Shown here: piece by piece, positions 18,407-31,034 of the stretch
How the letters are laid out: the number at the start of each line of letters is the position of its first letter
How positions within the stretch are numbered: the stretch's first letter is position 1
Made by a program: the position numbers and the translations under genes
Assembly (NCBI RefSeq): GCF_001705235.1
Contig: NZ_MCGV01000001.1
Coordinates: 1,922,001-1,986,000 of the forward strand
Reading direction: 5' to 3'
Length of the DNA stretch: 64,000 nt
From: Clostridium pasteurianum
GTDB lineage: Bacteria > Bacillota > Clostridia > Clostridiales > Clostridiaceae
The notes under the pieces: model-generated
The model's database searches: none
Told to the model about the DNA's origin: nothing
The model's input: the letters and a program-made list of their open reading frames with translations, nothing else

Positions 18407-19330
18407 TTACAGTGGTTCTATAGGCAGGTATATATCAACTAAAATTTTATGCTCTGGATTAGTATTTGGATCATTAAGGTATACTTCAAAAGGAAATGAA
18501 TCACGAGGTTTAAAGCCACTATTTGTAAGCCATTCACCATACATAAAGTCCCAGGCATCACTAAACTCATCTTGAAAAATGTTAAAATGACCTACAACAT
18601 ATTTTCCAGATGAAAGTATCATACTGCCAACATCACTGTTTTCTTCAACAAGCACATCATCTGGAATTATAATACAAATACTGGTTCTAAGCTTATCTGC
18701 TTCTGTGAATTCAGGATTATCATGATAAATAGCTAAAAACTTTGTTCTTCCAGCTTCTATAAGCTTTTGTTTGGCTGCATACTTATATAGTTTTTCCAGA
18801 AGTTTTGAAAAGTTAATGGCTAGATTTTTATATGAACCCATATGTCTAACATACGCAACATGTATACTTGAAAGCATTAATATTTCAGTACTTACTTCAC
18901 CCAAAGTGTGCTTATTTTTACATTCAATTTTTGGTACATACTCATTATACTTAGAAATTTTGTAAAGGTCTTTGCAATTCTTGCTATAGTGATTTCTATA
19001 ACAAGTTGGACTTATGTCAAAGTGATTTTTAAATGACCTCGAAAATACTGCAGAATCAGTGAAACCAAAGTGATAGGCAATATCTGTAACTGTCATATCC
19101 TTGCGATGAATAAGCATCTGAGTTGACTTCTCTAGCTTTAAACGATTTACGTATTGAGATAAAGATTCATTTACTATTGCTTTAAAAATTCTGTGAAAAT
19201 GAAATTTTGAAAAACCTGCAACATTAGAAAGCTCTTCAAGAGAAATGGAATCATGTAAATGAGCTTCTAAATAATCCTGTACTTTATAAATACGACGTAA
19301 ATATTCTTTTTTGCTTTCAGCATTTATCAT
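18407..19330 (-). CDS. AraC-family regulator with GyrI-like effector domain
   Basis: Residues about 13-112 form the double HTH of AraC regulators (ISLEELSNVAGFSKFHFHRI, then VTDIAYHFGFTDSAVFSRSF). Residues about 150-305 resemble the GyrI-like small-molecule binding domain (AraC_E_bind) found in Rob- and BmrR-type multidrug sensors. The gene starts at ATG 19330 with no strong ribosome site. It is the first gene of the operon and ends just before the UvrA-like gene, so it probably senses a toxic compound and activates that gene and the hydrolase. Confidence 0.9.
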   Translation of the reverse strand: MINAESKKEYLRRIYKVQDYLEAHLHDSISLEELSNVAGFSKFHFHRIFKAIVNESLSQYVNRLKLEKSTQMLIHRKDMTVTDIAYHFGFTDSAVFSRSFKNHFDISPTCYRNHYSKNCKDLYKISKYNEYVPKIECKNKHTLGEVSTEILMLSSIHVAYVRHMGSYKNLAINFSKLLEKLYKYAAKQKLIEAGRTKFLAIYHDNPEFTEADKLRTSICIIIPDDVLVEENSDVGSMILSSGKYVVGHFNIFQDEFSDAWDFMYGEWLTNSGFKPRDSFPFEVYLNDPNTNPEHKILVDIYLPIEPL

Positions 19331-19437
19331 ATATTTTCTGTTACCAAAACCTTATAAAGCATGTTTAATTTTATGCTAAACATACTTCATTTGGCAAGCT
19401 TCCTCCCTTCTCTATTTAATTTATATTTTGCAATACT

Positions 19438-19499
19438 AAAAGAGGCACATTAAATTATCAGCAGCAAACAATTCTTCCCAACTTTTAATATGCCTCTTT
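19438..19499. terminator. Long terminator hairpin
   Basis: A 16-bp stem with one mismatch (AAAGAGGCACATTAAA against TTTAATATGCCTCTTT) is flanked by T-rich sequence on both strands. On the minus strand it ends transcription from the HD-GYP gene before the AraC operon. Confidence 0.85.
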
Positions 19500-19553
19500 T
19501 TTACATTGTTTTATTAAATTTTATAATTTCTATATTGAAAAACATCTTAACGA

Positions 19554-20675
19554 TTAATTTTTTTCCTTTTCAGGCACATCTTTTGCAATGCCCTCTATTA
19601 CTATGGAATTTTCCTCAATTAGCTTTATAGTTTCATTTATTCTATTACTATCTTCACTATAAATTAACTTTACATCTGGCCTTAAAGTTAAGTTTTCATA
19701 TATTTTTACTACTAAACCTATTTCACCATTACTTAGATTTACAATTGTTCCTTCAGGATATGGTATAACAGACTTTACAAAAGCTTGTACTACTCTATGC
19801 TCAAACCTATTTCCGCTATTCGCCATTATGTATTCTACGGCATCATTCGGAGCAACTGCTCTTTCATAAACCTTATCAGAAGTCATAGCATCATAAACAT
19901 CTGCTACCGCAACTATTTTGGAAAGAGTACTAATTTTATCGCCTGCTCTACCTTCTGGATACCCCTGGCCGCCTATTCTTTCATGATGCTGAAGTGCTAT
20001 TATCCTAGCTGGAACAGATATTTCATAAAGTCCTCTTAAATATTCATACCCCTTTACTGTATGTTGCTGCAATATTTTATTTTCTTCTTCTGTAAGTTTG
20101 GATTCCTTATTTAATATTTCATTAGGTATAAATACCTTACCAATGTCATGCAAAAGTGCACCTACACATAAATCGAACAATTCATACTTGTGAAATTTAA
20201 GTTTTATACCTATAATAAGTGATATTACAGCTACATTAACAGAATGTTGATATGTATAATCATCAAAACTTTTTATGTCTACTAAACCCAACATAACATT
20301 CTTTTGCGACAAAATTTCGTCAATAATTTCTGTCGCTATGTAATATATTGACTTAAAATCTTCTTCACTTTCCTTATAAAGATTTCTTCCAGTATAATTT
20401 TCTTTATTATTATACTTATTAATATTGTAAAAAGTATTTCTTACCATCTTAATAGCATTTCTTCTAATTTCAGGTTTTATAACATCTTCAACTATAATAT
20501 CTTTACTATATTCATCGTCAATATATATAGTATATATATTAAGGTCCTTTATTCTCTCTATTGTACTTTGTTTAAGTACAACACCTCTGGCTAAAAGAGT
20601 TCTTCCTTCTCCATCATATAATGTTTTACCTAAAATACTTCCTTCTTTTACATTTTCTATTTGAGCCAATCTCAT
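19554..20675 (-). CDS. HD-GYP domain protein, probable c-di-GMP phosphodiesterase
   Basis: The C-terminal HD-GYP domain carries LLHDIGK (His176-Asp177) and HHERIGGQGYP (230-240), the full set expected for cyclic di-GMP hydrolysis. The N-terminal ~110 residues form an unnamed domain resembling those preceding HD-GYP in soluble proteins. There is no membrane segment and no receiver domain, so the input signal is unclear. The start at 20675 follows GAGGTG. The gene stands alone between terminators and would lower c-di-GMP, affecting motility or surface attachment. Confidence 0.92.
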   Translation of the reverse strand: MRLAQIENVKEGSILGKTLYDGEGRTLLARGVVLKQSTIERIKDLNIYTIYIDDEYSKDIIVEDVIKPEIRRNAIKMVRNTFYNINKYNNKENYTGRNLYKESEEDFKSIYYIATEIIDEILSQKNVMLGLVDIKSFDDYTYQHSVNVAVISLIIGIKLKFHKYELFDLCVGALLHDIGKVFIPNEILNKESKLTEEENKILQQHTVKGYEYLRGLYEISVPARIIALQHHERIGGQGYPEGRAGDKISTLSKIVAVADVYDAMTSDKVYERAVAPNDAVEYIMANSGNRFEHRVVQAFVKSVIPYPEGTIVNLSNGEIGLVVKIYENLTLRPDVKLIYSEDSNRINETIKLIEENSIVIEGIAKDVPEKEKN

Positions 20676-20812
20676 ATATAAAACACCTCATAGTTTTTCT
20701 CTGTACATATATTATAACCCTTTATAATTAAAATAGTAAAGTTAATAATTTTATATTTAATTTTTAGTGTCACTATCGCCGGAAACACATATTATGTTAC
20801 TAGGAGGCGATA

Positions 20813-21079
20813 ATGATGAGCAGATGTAGACACATGAACAACATGAGAAGAGTTTTGAGAAGGTATAGAAGAAGAAGAGTTAATATAACCTTACAGCACG
20901 GTGAATGCAGACAATTAAGAAATGTAAAAATTAAAAGAGTATGCAAGGATGTAGTTTTAGTAAAAAGACATCATACTAGATGCATATATATAAAAATATG
21001 TTGTATTTGCGCTGTCACTCCTATATGCAGGGATGAATGTTGTCATCATAAGCATAGGGATAATAATGACTGCTGCTAA
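20813..21079 (+). CDS. Small Cys/His/Arg-rich protein, possible DUF2642-like spore-associated protein
   Basis: This 88-residue protein has a very basic N-terminus (RRVLRRYRRRR), a middle part with the rhythm VNITLQHGE...LRNVKIKRVCKDVVLV...CIYIKICCICAVTP, and a Cys/His tail (DECCHHKH...DCC). The middle part resembles the Sm-like DUF2642 pattern found in small Bacillus spore-coat proteins; this is an eye match only. It has a strong AGGAGG site five bases before ATG 20813 (a second ATG follows directly). The 11 cysteines suggest metal binding or cross-linking. It lies divergent from the HD-GYP gene and convergent with the rRNA operon. Confidence 0.7.
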   Translation: MMSRCRHMNNMRRVLRRYRRRRVNITLQHGECRQLRNVKIKRVCKDVVLVKRHHTRCIYIKICCICAVTPICRDECCHHKHRDNNDCC

Positions 21080-21119
21080 AAACTTAATTATTAACTCTCT
21101 ATAAAAACTTATGTGAAAA

Positions 21120-21145
21120 AGAACACTTGCTATAGCAAGTGTTCT
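21120..21145. terminator. Bidirectional terminator of the rRNA-tRNA operon and the small gene
   Basis: An 11-bp perfect stem (AGAACACTTGC with GCAAGTGTTCT) and a TATA loop are followed on the minus strand by TTTTTCACAT. It ends the rRNA operon just after tRNA-Lys and can also end the convergent small gene. Confidence 0.9.
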
Positions 21146-21152
21146 GCTTTTA

Positions 21153-21228
21153 TGGTGGCTTATCGGGGAATCGAACCCCGGACACCATGATTAAAAGTCA
21201 TGTGCTCTACCAACTGAGCTAATAAACC
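21153..21228 (-). tRNA. tRNA-Lys (anticodon TTT)
   Basis: The minus strand folds into a 76-base cloverleaf with acceptor stem GGTTTAT/ATAAGCC, encoded CCA end, T loop GGTTCGATTCC and anticodon TTT in CTTTTAA. It is the last gene of the rRNA operon. Confidence 0.97.
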
Positions 21229-21234
21229 AAAATA

Positions 21235-21351
21235 CCCGGCAATGACCTACTCTCCCACAGGGCAACCCCTGCAGTACCATCGGCGCTTTGGTTCTTAACC
21301 TTCGTGTTCGGTATGGGAACGGGTGTTGCAACCAAGCTATGATCACCGGAT
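21235..21351 (-). rRNA. rrf: 5S ribosomal RNA
   Basis: About 117 bases lie between 23S and tRNA-Lys, with the complementary ends CCGGTG and TTGCCGG and conserved internal segments (complement of gttcggtatgggaacggg). Confidence 0.95.
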
Positions 21352-21512
21352 TTACATTTTGTTTTTGAAAGTCAAGCTTTCTACTCAACTACTAACTTCC
21401 ACATGTACCATAATACTTTGAAGCTAGTATTTTGGAACAAGTACAAGTTAAGTTTCGTAAAGAAACTTGTATATACTTTCAAAATTGCATAGTAACTTAT
21501 ATATTTACTCTT

Positions 21513-26103
<4,591 letters not shown>

Positions 26104-26229
26104 AAAGTTTGATGTTAGCTCATCGCTATTTTATTAAATAGAATAAATTCTATTCAAAAGAATTGCTGGTTTATAATTCTCTGTTTAATTTTCAAAGTTC
26201 AATTCCTTGCTGTACGAGACAGCTTTTAT

Positions 26230-26258
26230 ATAATATCACCTATGAGCTTTCATGTCAA
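26230..26258 (-). promoter_or_regulatory. rrn promoter, copy 2
   Basis: On the minus strand TTGACA (26253-26258), a 17-base spacer and TATTAT (26230-26235). It is the same as the first operon. Confidence 0.9.
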
Positions 26259-26262
26259 CACT

Positions 26263-26713
26263 TTTTTTAAGTTTTTCAAAGCTTATTAAGTGTTATCATT
26301 TGTACTCATTAAATGCTGCTGTCTTGCGACAACGTTTAATATAGTAACATATTCTTTACTTTCATTTATTACTCGATATCTTATTACAGCAGAATACTTT
26401 ATTTATGCTTATTCTATAGTTTAAATTCTTCATTTTACTCATACAGATACTCTAGGAAATGTGTACATGCTTTAGGAGTTAAATATTAGCATTATTACAG
26501 TTTTATAACCATAAATAAATACTTTTTATGCTCTACATATTAACATACAATCTTCAAATTTTCATATTTCTTATTTTTATTATATATGAGACTAATTTAT
26601 AAAATGTTTTCGATTATGTACCATATATAATGTATTTAATATTTTTCTTACATTATATATAAATATATAAACACCTCTTATGAAATAAAAATTTATAATA
26701 AATATTTACATAT
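26263..26713. other. Upstream region of rRNA operon 2
   Basis: There is no gene here. The part up to about 26370 copies the upstream region of operon 1. A 26-base block at 26444-26469 is also identical to 1968-1993, within otherwise diverged sequence. The rest is AT-rich without visible structure. Confidence 0.6.
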
Positions 26714-26767
26714 AAAAAAAACATACATGTACTTCCTTCTTATTAGAAAGAATTCAGTATCATGTAT
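26714..26767 (-). terminator. Terminator of aspartase
   Basis: A long hairpin (outer stem ATACATG/CATGTAT, with inner paired blocks) is followed on the minus strand by eight T residues. Confidence 0.85.
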
Positions 26768-26786
26768 ATTCTAATTAATTATTCAT

Positions 26787-28184
26787 CTACTTTCCTACAA
26801 TCCCCGGTGTAATCATTCTAAATGGGTTAATAATATTATTAATATCTTTTTCCTTTAAAATGCCTTCTTTTAATATTACTTTTTTAACTGAATCTCCAGT
26901 TCTTATGGCCATCTTAGCTATCTTAGCCGCCTCTGTATATCCTACATACGGGCAAAGAGCAGTAACCATTCCAACACTGTTATTTACAAGCTCACTGCAT
27001 TTTTCTTCATTTGCAGTTATACCAACAATACAATTTTTAATTAAAGTATCCACACCATTTGTTAGGGTTTCAATTGATTCAAACACATTATAAAATATTA
27101 CGGGCTCAAATGCATTTAATTCTAATTGTCCAGCCTCTACTGCCATTGATACAGTAACATCATTTCCTATAATATTAAAAGCTATTTGATTTATAACCTC
27201 TGGTATTACAGGATTTACTTTCCCAGGCATTATTGAAGAGCCATTTTGTTTTGCTGGAAGATTTATTTCTCCTAAACCTGTTCTAGGTCCCGATGACATT
27301 AGCCTTAAGTCATTAGCGATCTTTGATAAGTTTACCGCACACGTTTTTATAGCTGATGATATACTAGAAAAACCATCTAAATTTTGAGTGCTATCTATTA
27401 AGTCCTCTGCCTTCTTTAAATTTAATCCCGTAACGAATGAGAGCCTTGGCACTATTCTTTCTACATATCTATTATCTGCATTAATTCCTGTTCCTACTGC
27501 TGTTCCCCCTATATTTACAACTTTAAGTTCTTCTTTAGCTTTTTCAATTCTTATAATATCTCTTTTTACTACAGCACTGTAAGCCTTGAATTCCTGTCCC
27601 AATGTGATTGGTACAGCATCTTGAAGCTGTGTTCTTCCCATTTTTATAACATCCTTAAATTCTCTTGACTTTTTTTCAAGTGCTGAATCAAGTTCTTTCA
27701 ATTTATCTATAGTTTTCGAAACTAATCTCAATGCTGTTATCTTTCCTGCTGTAGGTATTACATCATTAGTTGATTGCCCCATATTTACATGATCATTGGG
27801 ATGAACTATACTATAATTTCCTTTTTCTTCTCCTAAAATTTCTATTGCCCTATTTGCTATAACTTCATTGGCATTCATATTTATAGATGTTCCTGCTCCA
27901 CCTTGAATTGGGTCAATTATAAAATCTTCTTTTAGCGCACCATCTACTATTTCATCGCATGCTCTAATTATAGCCTGTTCAATGTTTCTATCTAATGTTC
28001 CAATTTCACAGTTTGTTATTGCTGCAGCCTTTTTTACTTGAACAATACTCCTTATGAACTCTACATTGAGTCTCAAACCTGTTATTCTAAAATTATCTGC
28101 ACCCCTTAAAGTTTGAACACCATAGTACACATCCTTCGGAACCATTTTTTCTCCTATAGAATCACTTTCGACTCTAAAATCCAT
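26787..28184 (-). CDS. aspA: Aspartate ammonia-lyase (aspartase)
   Basis: The enzyme reversibly splits aspartate to fumarate and ammonia. The 465-residue protein belongs to the fumarase/aspartase superfamily; the signature GSSIMPGKVNP and HPNDHVNMGQSTND are intact, as is GGAGTSINMN. The segment after the signature (EAGQLELNAFEPV) fits aspartase better than class II fumarase. The start ATG follows TAAGGAGG. It is a single-gene unit between its own terminator and a long upstream region, with no adjacent asparaginase. Confidence 0.92.
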   Translation of the reverse strand: MDFRVESDSIGEKMVPKDVYYGVQTLRGADNFRITGLRLNVEFIRSIVQVKKAAAITNCEIGTLDRNIEQAIIRACDEIVDGALKEDFIIDPIQGGAGTSINMNANEVIANRAIEILGEEKGNYSIVHPNDHVNMGQSTNDVIPTAGKITALRLVSKTIDKLKELDSALEKKSREFKDVIKMGRTQLQDAVPITLGQEFKAYSAVVKRDIIRIEKAKEELKVVNIGGTAVGTGINADNRYVERIVPRLSFVTGLNLKKAEDLIDSTQNLDGFSSISSAIKTCAVNLSKIANDLRLMSSGPRTGLGEINLPAKQNGSSIMPGKVNPVIPEVINQIAFNIIGNDVTVSMAVEAGQLELNAFEPVIFYNVFESIETLTNGVDTLIKNCIVGITANEEKCSELVNNSVGMVTALCPYVGYTEAAKIAKMAIRTGDSVKKVILKEGILKEKDINNIINPFRMITPGIVGK

Positions 28185-28660
28185 ATTAAATACCTCCTTA
28201 GTTATTTATAGATATCATTATTTGATGCATAAATAATTTCATAGCATATAAAATTGCAGTTTCAATTATTCTTTTAAAGTTATTATTTGTTATCTGTAAA
28301 ATCATAACAAATAAGTCGAACTTTTTTAATAGTATTTTAAAAATCATAGGTTCATTTTAATGCTTTTAAAATTTTAATACCTATATATTATCATATTATT
28401 AATTTAAATTCCATATGCAATTTGTACAATAGAAAAGATATCTTTAGTACTGGAAGCACAATATGAATTAATTATTATGATGAAAGTCATTTCATTTATC
28501 ATAAATCTAGTATATGCATATTATCTTTCATTAAATCTTTCAAATATGTAAGAGCAGTACATGGTTTCTTTCATATTACAGATAATTAGAACTTTAATTT
28601 TTTTATCTTAACCTAACATATGAATCAAAATAAAGCCCTAGAAAAAACTTTAATTAAATT
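28185..28660. promoter_or_regulatory. Aspartase upstream region with a dyad
   Basis: The long AT-rich gap contains no gene. The dyad ATGAAAGTCATTTCAT at 28480-28495 is the only clear symmetric element and may be an operator. I could not identify a convincing promoter for aspartase. Confidence 0.4.
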
Positions 28661-28664
28661 AAAT

Positions 28665-28704
28665 TAGGAGTTCAGCGGTTAAAAATACTACCGCTGAACT
28701 CCTA
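28665..28704 (-). terminator. Terminator of the acetyltransferase gene
   Basis: A 15-bp perfect stem (TAGGAGTTCAGCGGT with its complement) encloses a 10-base loop. On the minus strand ATTTAATTTAATT follows. Confidence 0.8.
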
Positions 28705-28738
28705 GTTACAATATTACCTATTCGTAATTTATTATGTA

Positions 28739-29206
28739 TTACTTGTTTATTTCCTTCTTATATATCTTTATGTATTCCCCTGAATATTCAACACCATCTT
28801 CAATGTATTCCCATCCAGTTTTTTCATAATAGTCACAAATATCAGTATAAAGGAATAGTTCTGTAAAACCTGCTTTTCTGCAATACTCAACTAAAAAGCT
28901 TTGTAATTTTTGTCCAATCTTTTTTCCTCTAGAATCTTCTTTTACAAACAATGCTGACAACCAAGGAAAAAGGTCTTGTCTACTCATTAAGTCACTTCTC
29001 CACAATCCGACAGTTCCAACTAATTCATTATCTTCAAGTGCAACAAATGTTAATGGTAGTTTATTTTTTATTAAACTGTTCTTTATTATACTTTCAAAGA
29101 AATCATAATTATTTTCGTTTCCAAATTCCCTCCAAATCCAATTTGTCACTGTATCAATATATTCCTTGTGATCTGCTAAATGCTCAATAATAAGAATGAT
29201 GAACAT
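28739..29206 (-). CDS. GNAT-family N-acetyltransferase
   Basis: This 155-residue protein has a single GNAT domain with the acetyl-CoA loop region SRGKKIGQKLQSF and the C-terminal ELFLYTDICDYYEKTGW typical of the family. The acceptor is unknown. The ATG at 29206 abuts AAGGGG with almost no spacing and no better start is in frame, so expression may be weak or the start non-standard. It appears to be monocistronic. Confidence 0.85.
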   Translation of the reverse strand: MFIILIIEHLADHKEYIDTVTNWIWREFGNENNYDFFESIIKNSLIKNKLPLTFVALEDNELVGTVGLWRSDLMSRQDLFPWLSALFVKEDSRGKKIGQKLQSFLVEYCRKAGFTELFLYTDICDYYEKTGWEYIEDGVEYSGEYIKIYKKEINK

Positions 29207-29380
29207 CCCCCTTGCTTAGTAGTAATTTACAATCGCTCTTTTGTCTAATTATATACTACACATCCACAAATATACAACCATAATCTTTTGTCCTAAGCAA
29301 ACCCCTAAACTTATTAACAATCATAAAAAAATTTCTTTAATTCATATGTTTCAATAATATGAAGCATTTCCAATTTAATT

Positions 29381-30181
29381 TCATTCTTTGCTATTAATTA
29401 AAAATTCCAACACAATTTTGTTAAATTCATCTGGTTTATCTAAATTAGGTAGATGTCCAGTATCCTTTATTTCAACTTTTTTTACTGTAGTAATATCCGA
29501 CTCTAATACCCCTGCTATTTCTTTGATAGGTTCAGAGTCTTCTGAACCTATAATTAGCAATGTTCTCTGGGATATTTCCGAAAGTCTTTCTACTGCAGGT
29601 GGCTTAGCTATTTCCGCTATATCCTTGAGAGCCCATTCTAATGATGTATCTAAAAGCATACTTTTTAAGCGTTGATGAGCCTTTGGATTACTTTGTCTCC
29701 ACACAGGAGTATTAAGCATAAACTCTACCGATTTATTAAAATCTTTATCTCTCCTTGCTATTGACATTACAGCTAAAGACATTAGTTTACTTTTATCATC
29801 AACAGTAAAATTATATCCATTTAAAGAAGGACCACTCAATATTAGACTATTAACTAATTCTGGATATTGAAGAGTAAAGTCAATTGCAATACTTCCACCC
29901 ATAGACACACCAATCAAATGTGCCTTCTTAATATTAAGATAGTCAAATAATGCTTTTAAATCTTCAAAATGTGAAAATGATTTATTGGATATATCAGACT
30001 TTCCGAATCCCCTTATATCATATCTTATGACTCTAAAGTGCTTTCCTAAAAAATCAAATTGGTCATCCCACTGTCTTAAATCGGTAAGACCACTATGGAT
30101 TAAAACTATAGTCTCTCCTTTTCCAGTCACTTCATAATACAGTCTCGTGTTATTTACTTTAGCAAAACCGTCTGTATACAT
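29381..30181 (-). CDS. Alpha/beta-fold hydrolase
   Basis: This 266-residue protein has the complete catalytic triad pattern: nucleophile elbow GVSMGG (Ser93), an acid in IGSEDSEP and the histidine in DTGHLPN. The region LIHSGLTDLRQWDDQ gives the oxyanion-hole segment. The family includes esterases, haloperoxidase-like enzymes and lactonases, and the substrate is not evident. The chosen ATG at 30181 follows GGGGGG; a TTG one codon earlier is less likely. Its neighbours are unrelated. Confidence 0.88.
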   Translation of the reverse strand: MYTDGFAKVNNTRLYYEVTGKGETIVLIHSGLTDLRQWDDQFDFLGKHFRVIRYDIRGFGKSDISNKSFSHFEDLKALFDYLNIKKAHLIGVSMGGSIAIDFTLQYPELVNSLILSGPSLNGYNFTVDDKSKLMSLAVMSIARRDKDFNKSVEFMLNTPVWRQSNPKAHQRLKSMLLDTSLEWALKDIAEIAKPPAVERLSEISQRTLLIIGSEDSEPIKEIAGVLESDITTVKKVEIKDTGHLPNLDKPDEFNKIVLEFLINSKE

Positions 30182-30269
30182 CAATTATCACCCCCCATTA
30201 ATTTACCATATTTTATAATTGGTCTTTTATTCAATTTTCTAAGTATTATCCATATGGGCGATTTGGTCG

Positions 30270-30853
30270 AACCCATCGCATGCTGACGAGCAAAGCAATG
30301 TCAGCACCCTGCAAACTAATATTATTACCATTACACATTGTTTGCGCCCAAAGTTCCGTAGGCACGGAGGAATTTTTTCCTTGCTTAACCCTCCAAGCCA
30401 AGTAACAGTGATGAAGGAACGATTTAAAAAGAATCCAATAAATCTTGGTAGAAAAATCGTAAAATACTTAGATATTATAATATACAATGTTTTCTTGAAG
30501 ACATCACATGCCGACGAGCGAAGCAATGTCAGCACCCTGCAAACCAACTATTACCACTACACATTGTTTACGGCCAAAATTCCGTAGGCACGGAGGAATT
30601 TTTCCTTGCTTTACCTTCCAAGCGAAGTAACAGTGATAAAGGAACAATTTAAAAGGAATCCAATAAATCTTGGTAGAAAAATCGTAAAATGCTGAGATAT
30701 TATAATACACAATGTTTGCTTGAGAACATCGCATGCCGACGAGCGAAGCAATGTCAGCACCCTGCAAACTAATTATTACAATTACACATTGTTTACGGCC
30801 AAAATTCCGTAGGCACGGAGGAATTTTTTCCTTGCTTTACCTTCCAAGCGAAG
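30270..30853. repeat. Tandem array, unit about 226 bases
   Basis: At least two complete units precede the terminal foldback. The anchor TAACAGT occurs at 30403, 30628 and 30854 (spacings 225 and 226). Units carry gacgagcgaagcaatgtcag, ttccgtaggcacggaggaat and one arm of the foldback. Small open frames in it on both strands are repeat-driven and not genes. Confidence 0.9.
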
Positions 30854-31034
30854 TAACAGTGATGAAGGAACGATTTAAAAGGAATCCAATAAATCTTGGT
30901 AGAAAAATCGTAAAATACTTAGATATTTCAATTTGTCTGAGCTTCTTTTCAGCGAGTTATTGAAATATCTTAGGATTTTACGATTTTTCTGCCTTAGATT
31001 TATGGATTCCTTTTAATGTTCCAAATCACTGTTA
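30854..31034. repeat. Stop-codon-anchored foldback element 1
   Basis: A 181-base imperfect inverted repeat is bounded by TAACAGT and ACTGTTA. The arms are about 80 bases; the apical loop at 30933-30958 contains tgagcttcttttcagcgag. Its right end supplies the TAA stop codon (31032-31034) of leuA. The two other copies in this window have the same orientation relative to their gene. Confidence 0.9.

Noticed and set aside
30239-30963. Small open frames of 76-102 codons on both strands
   Set aside because: They recur with the 226-base repeat and overlap its structured parts; no ribosome sites or conserved protein features.
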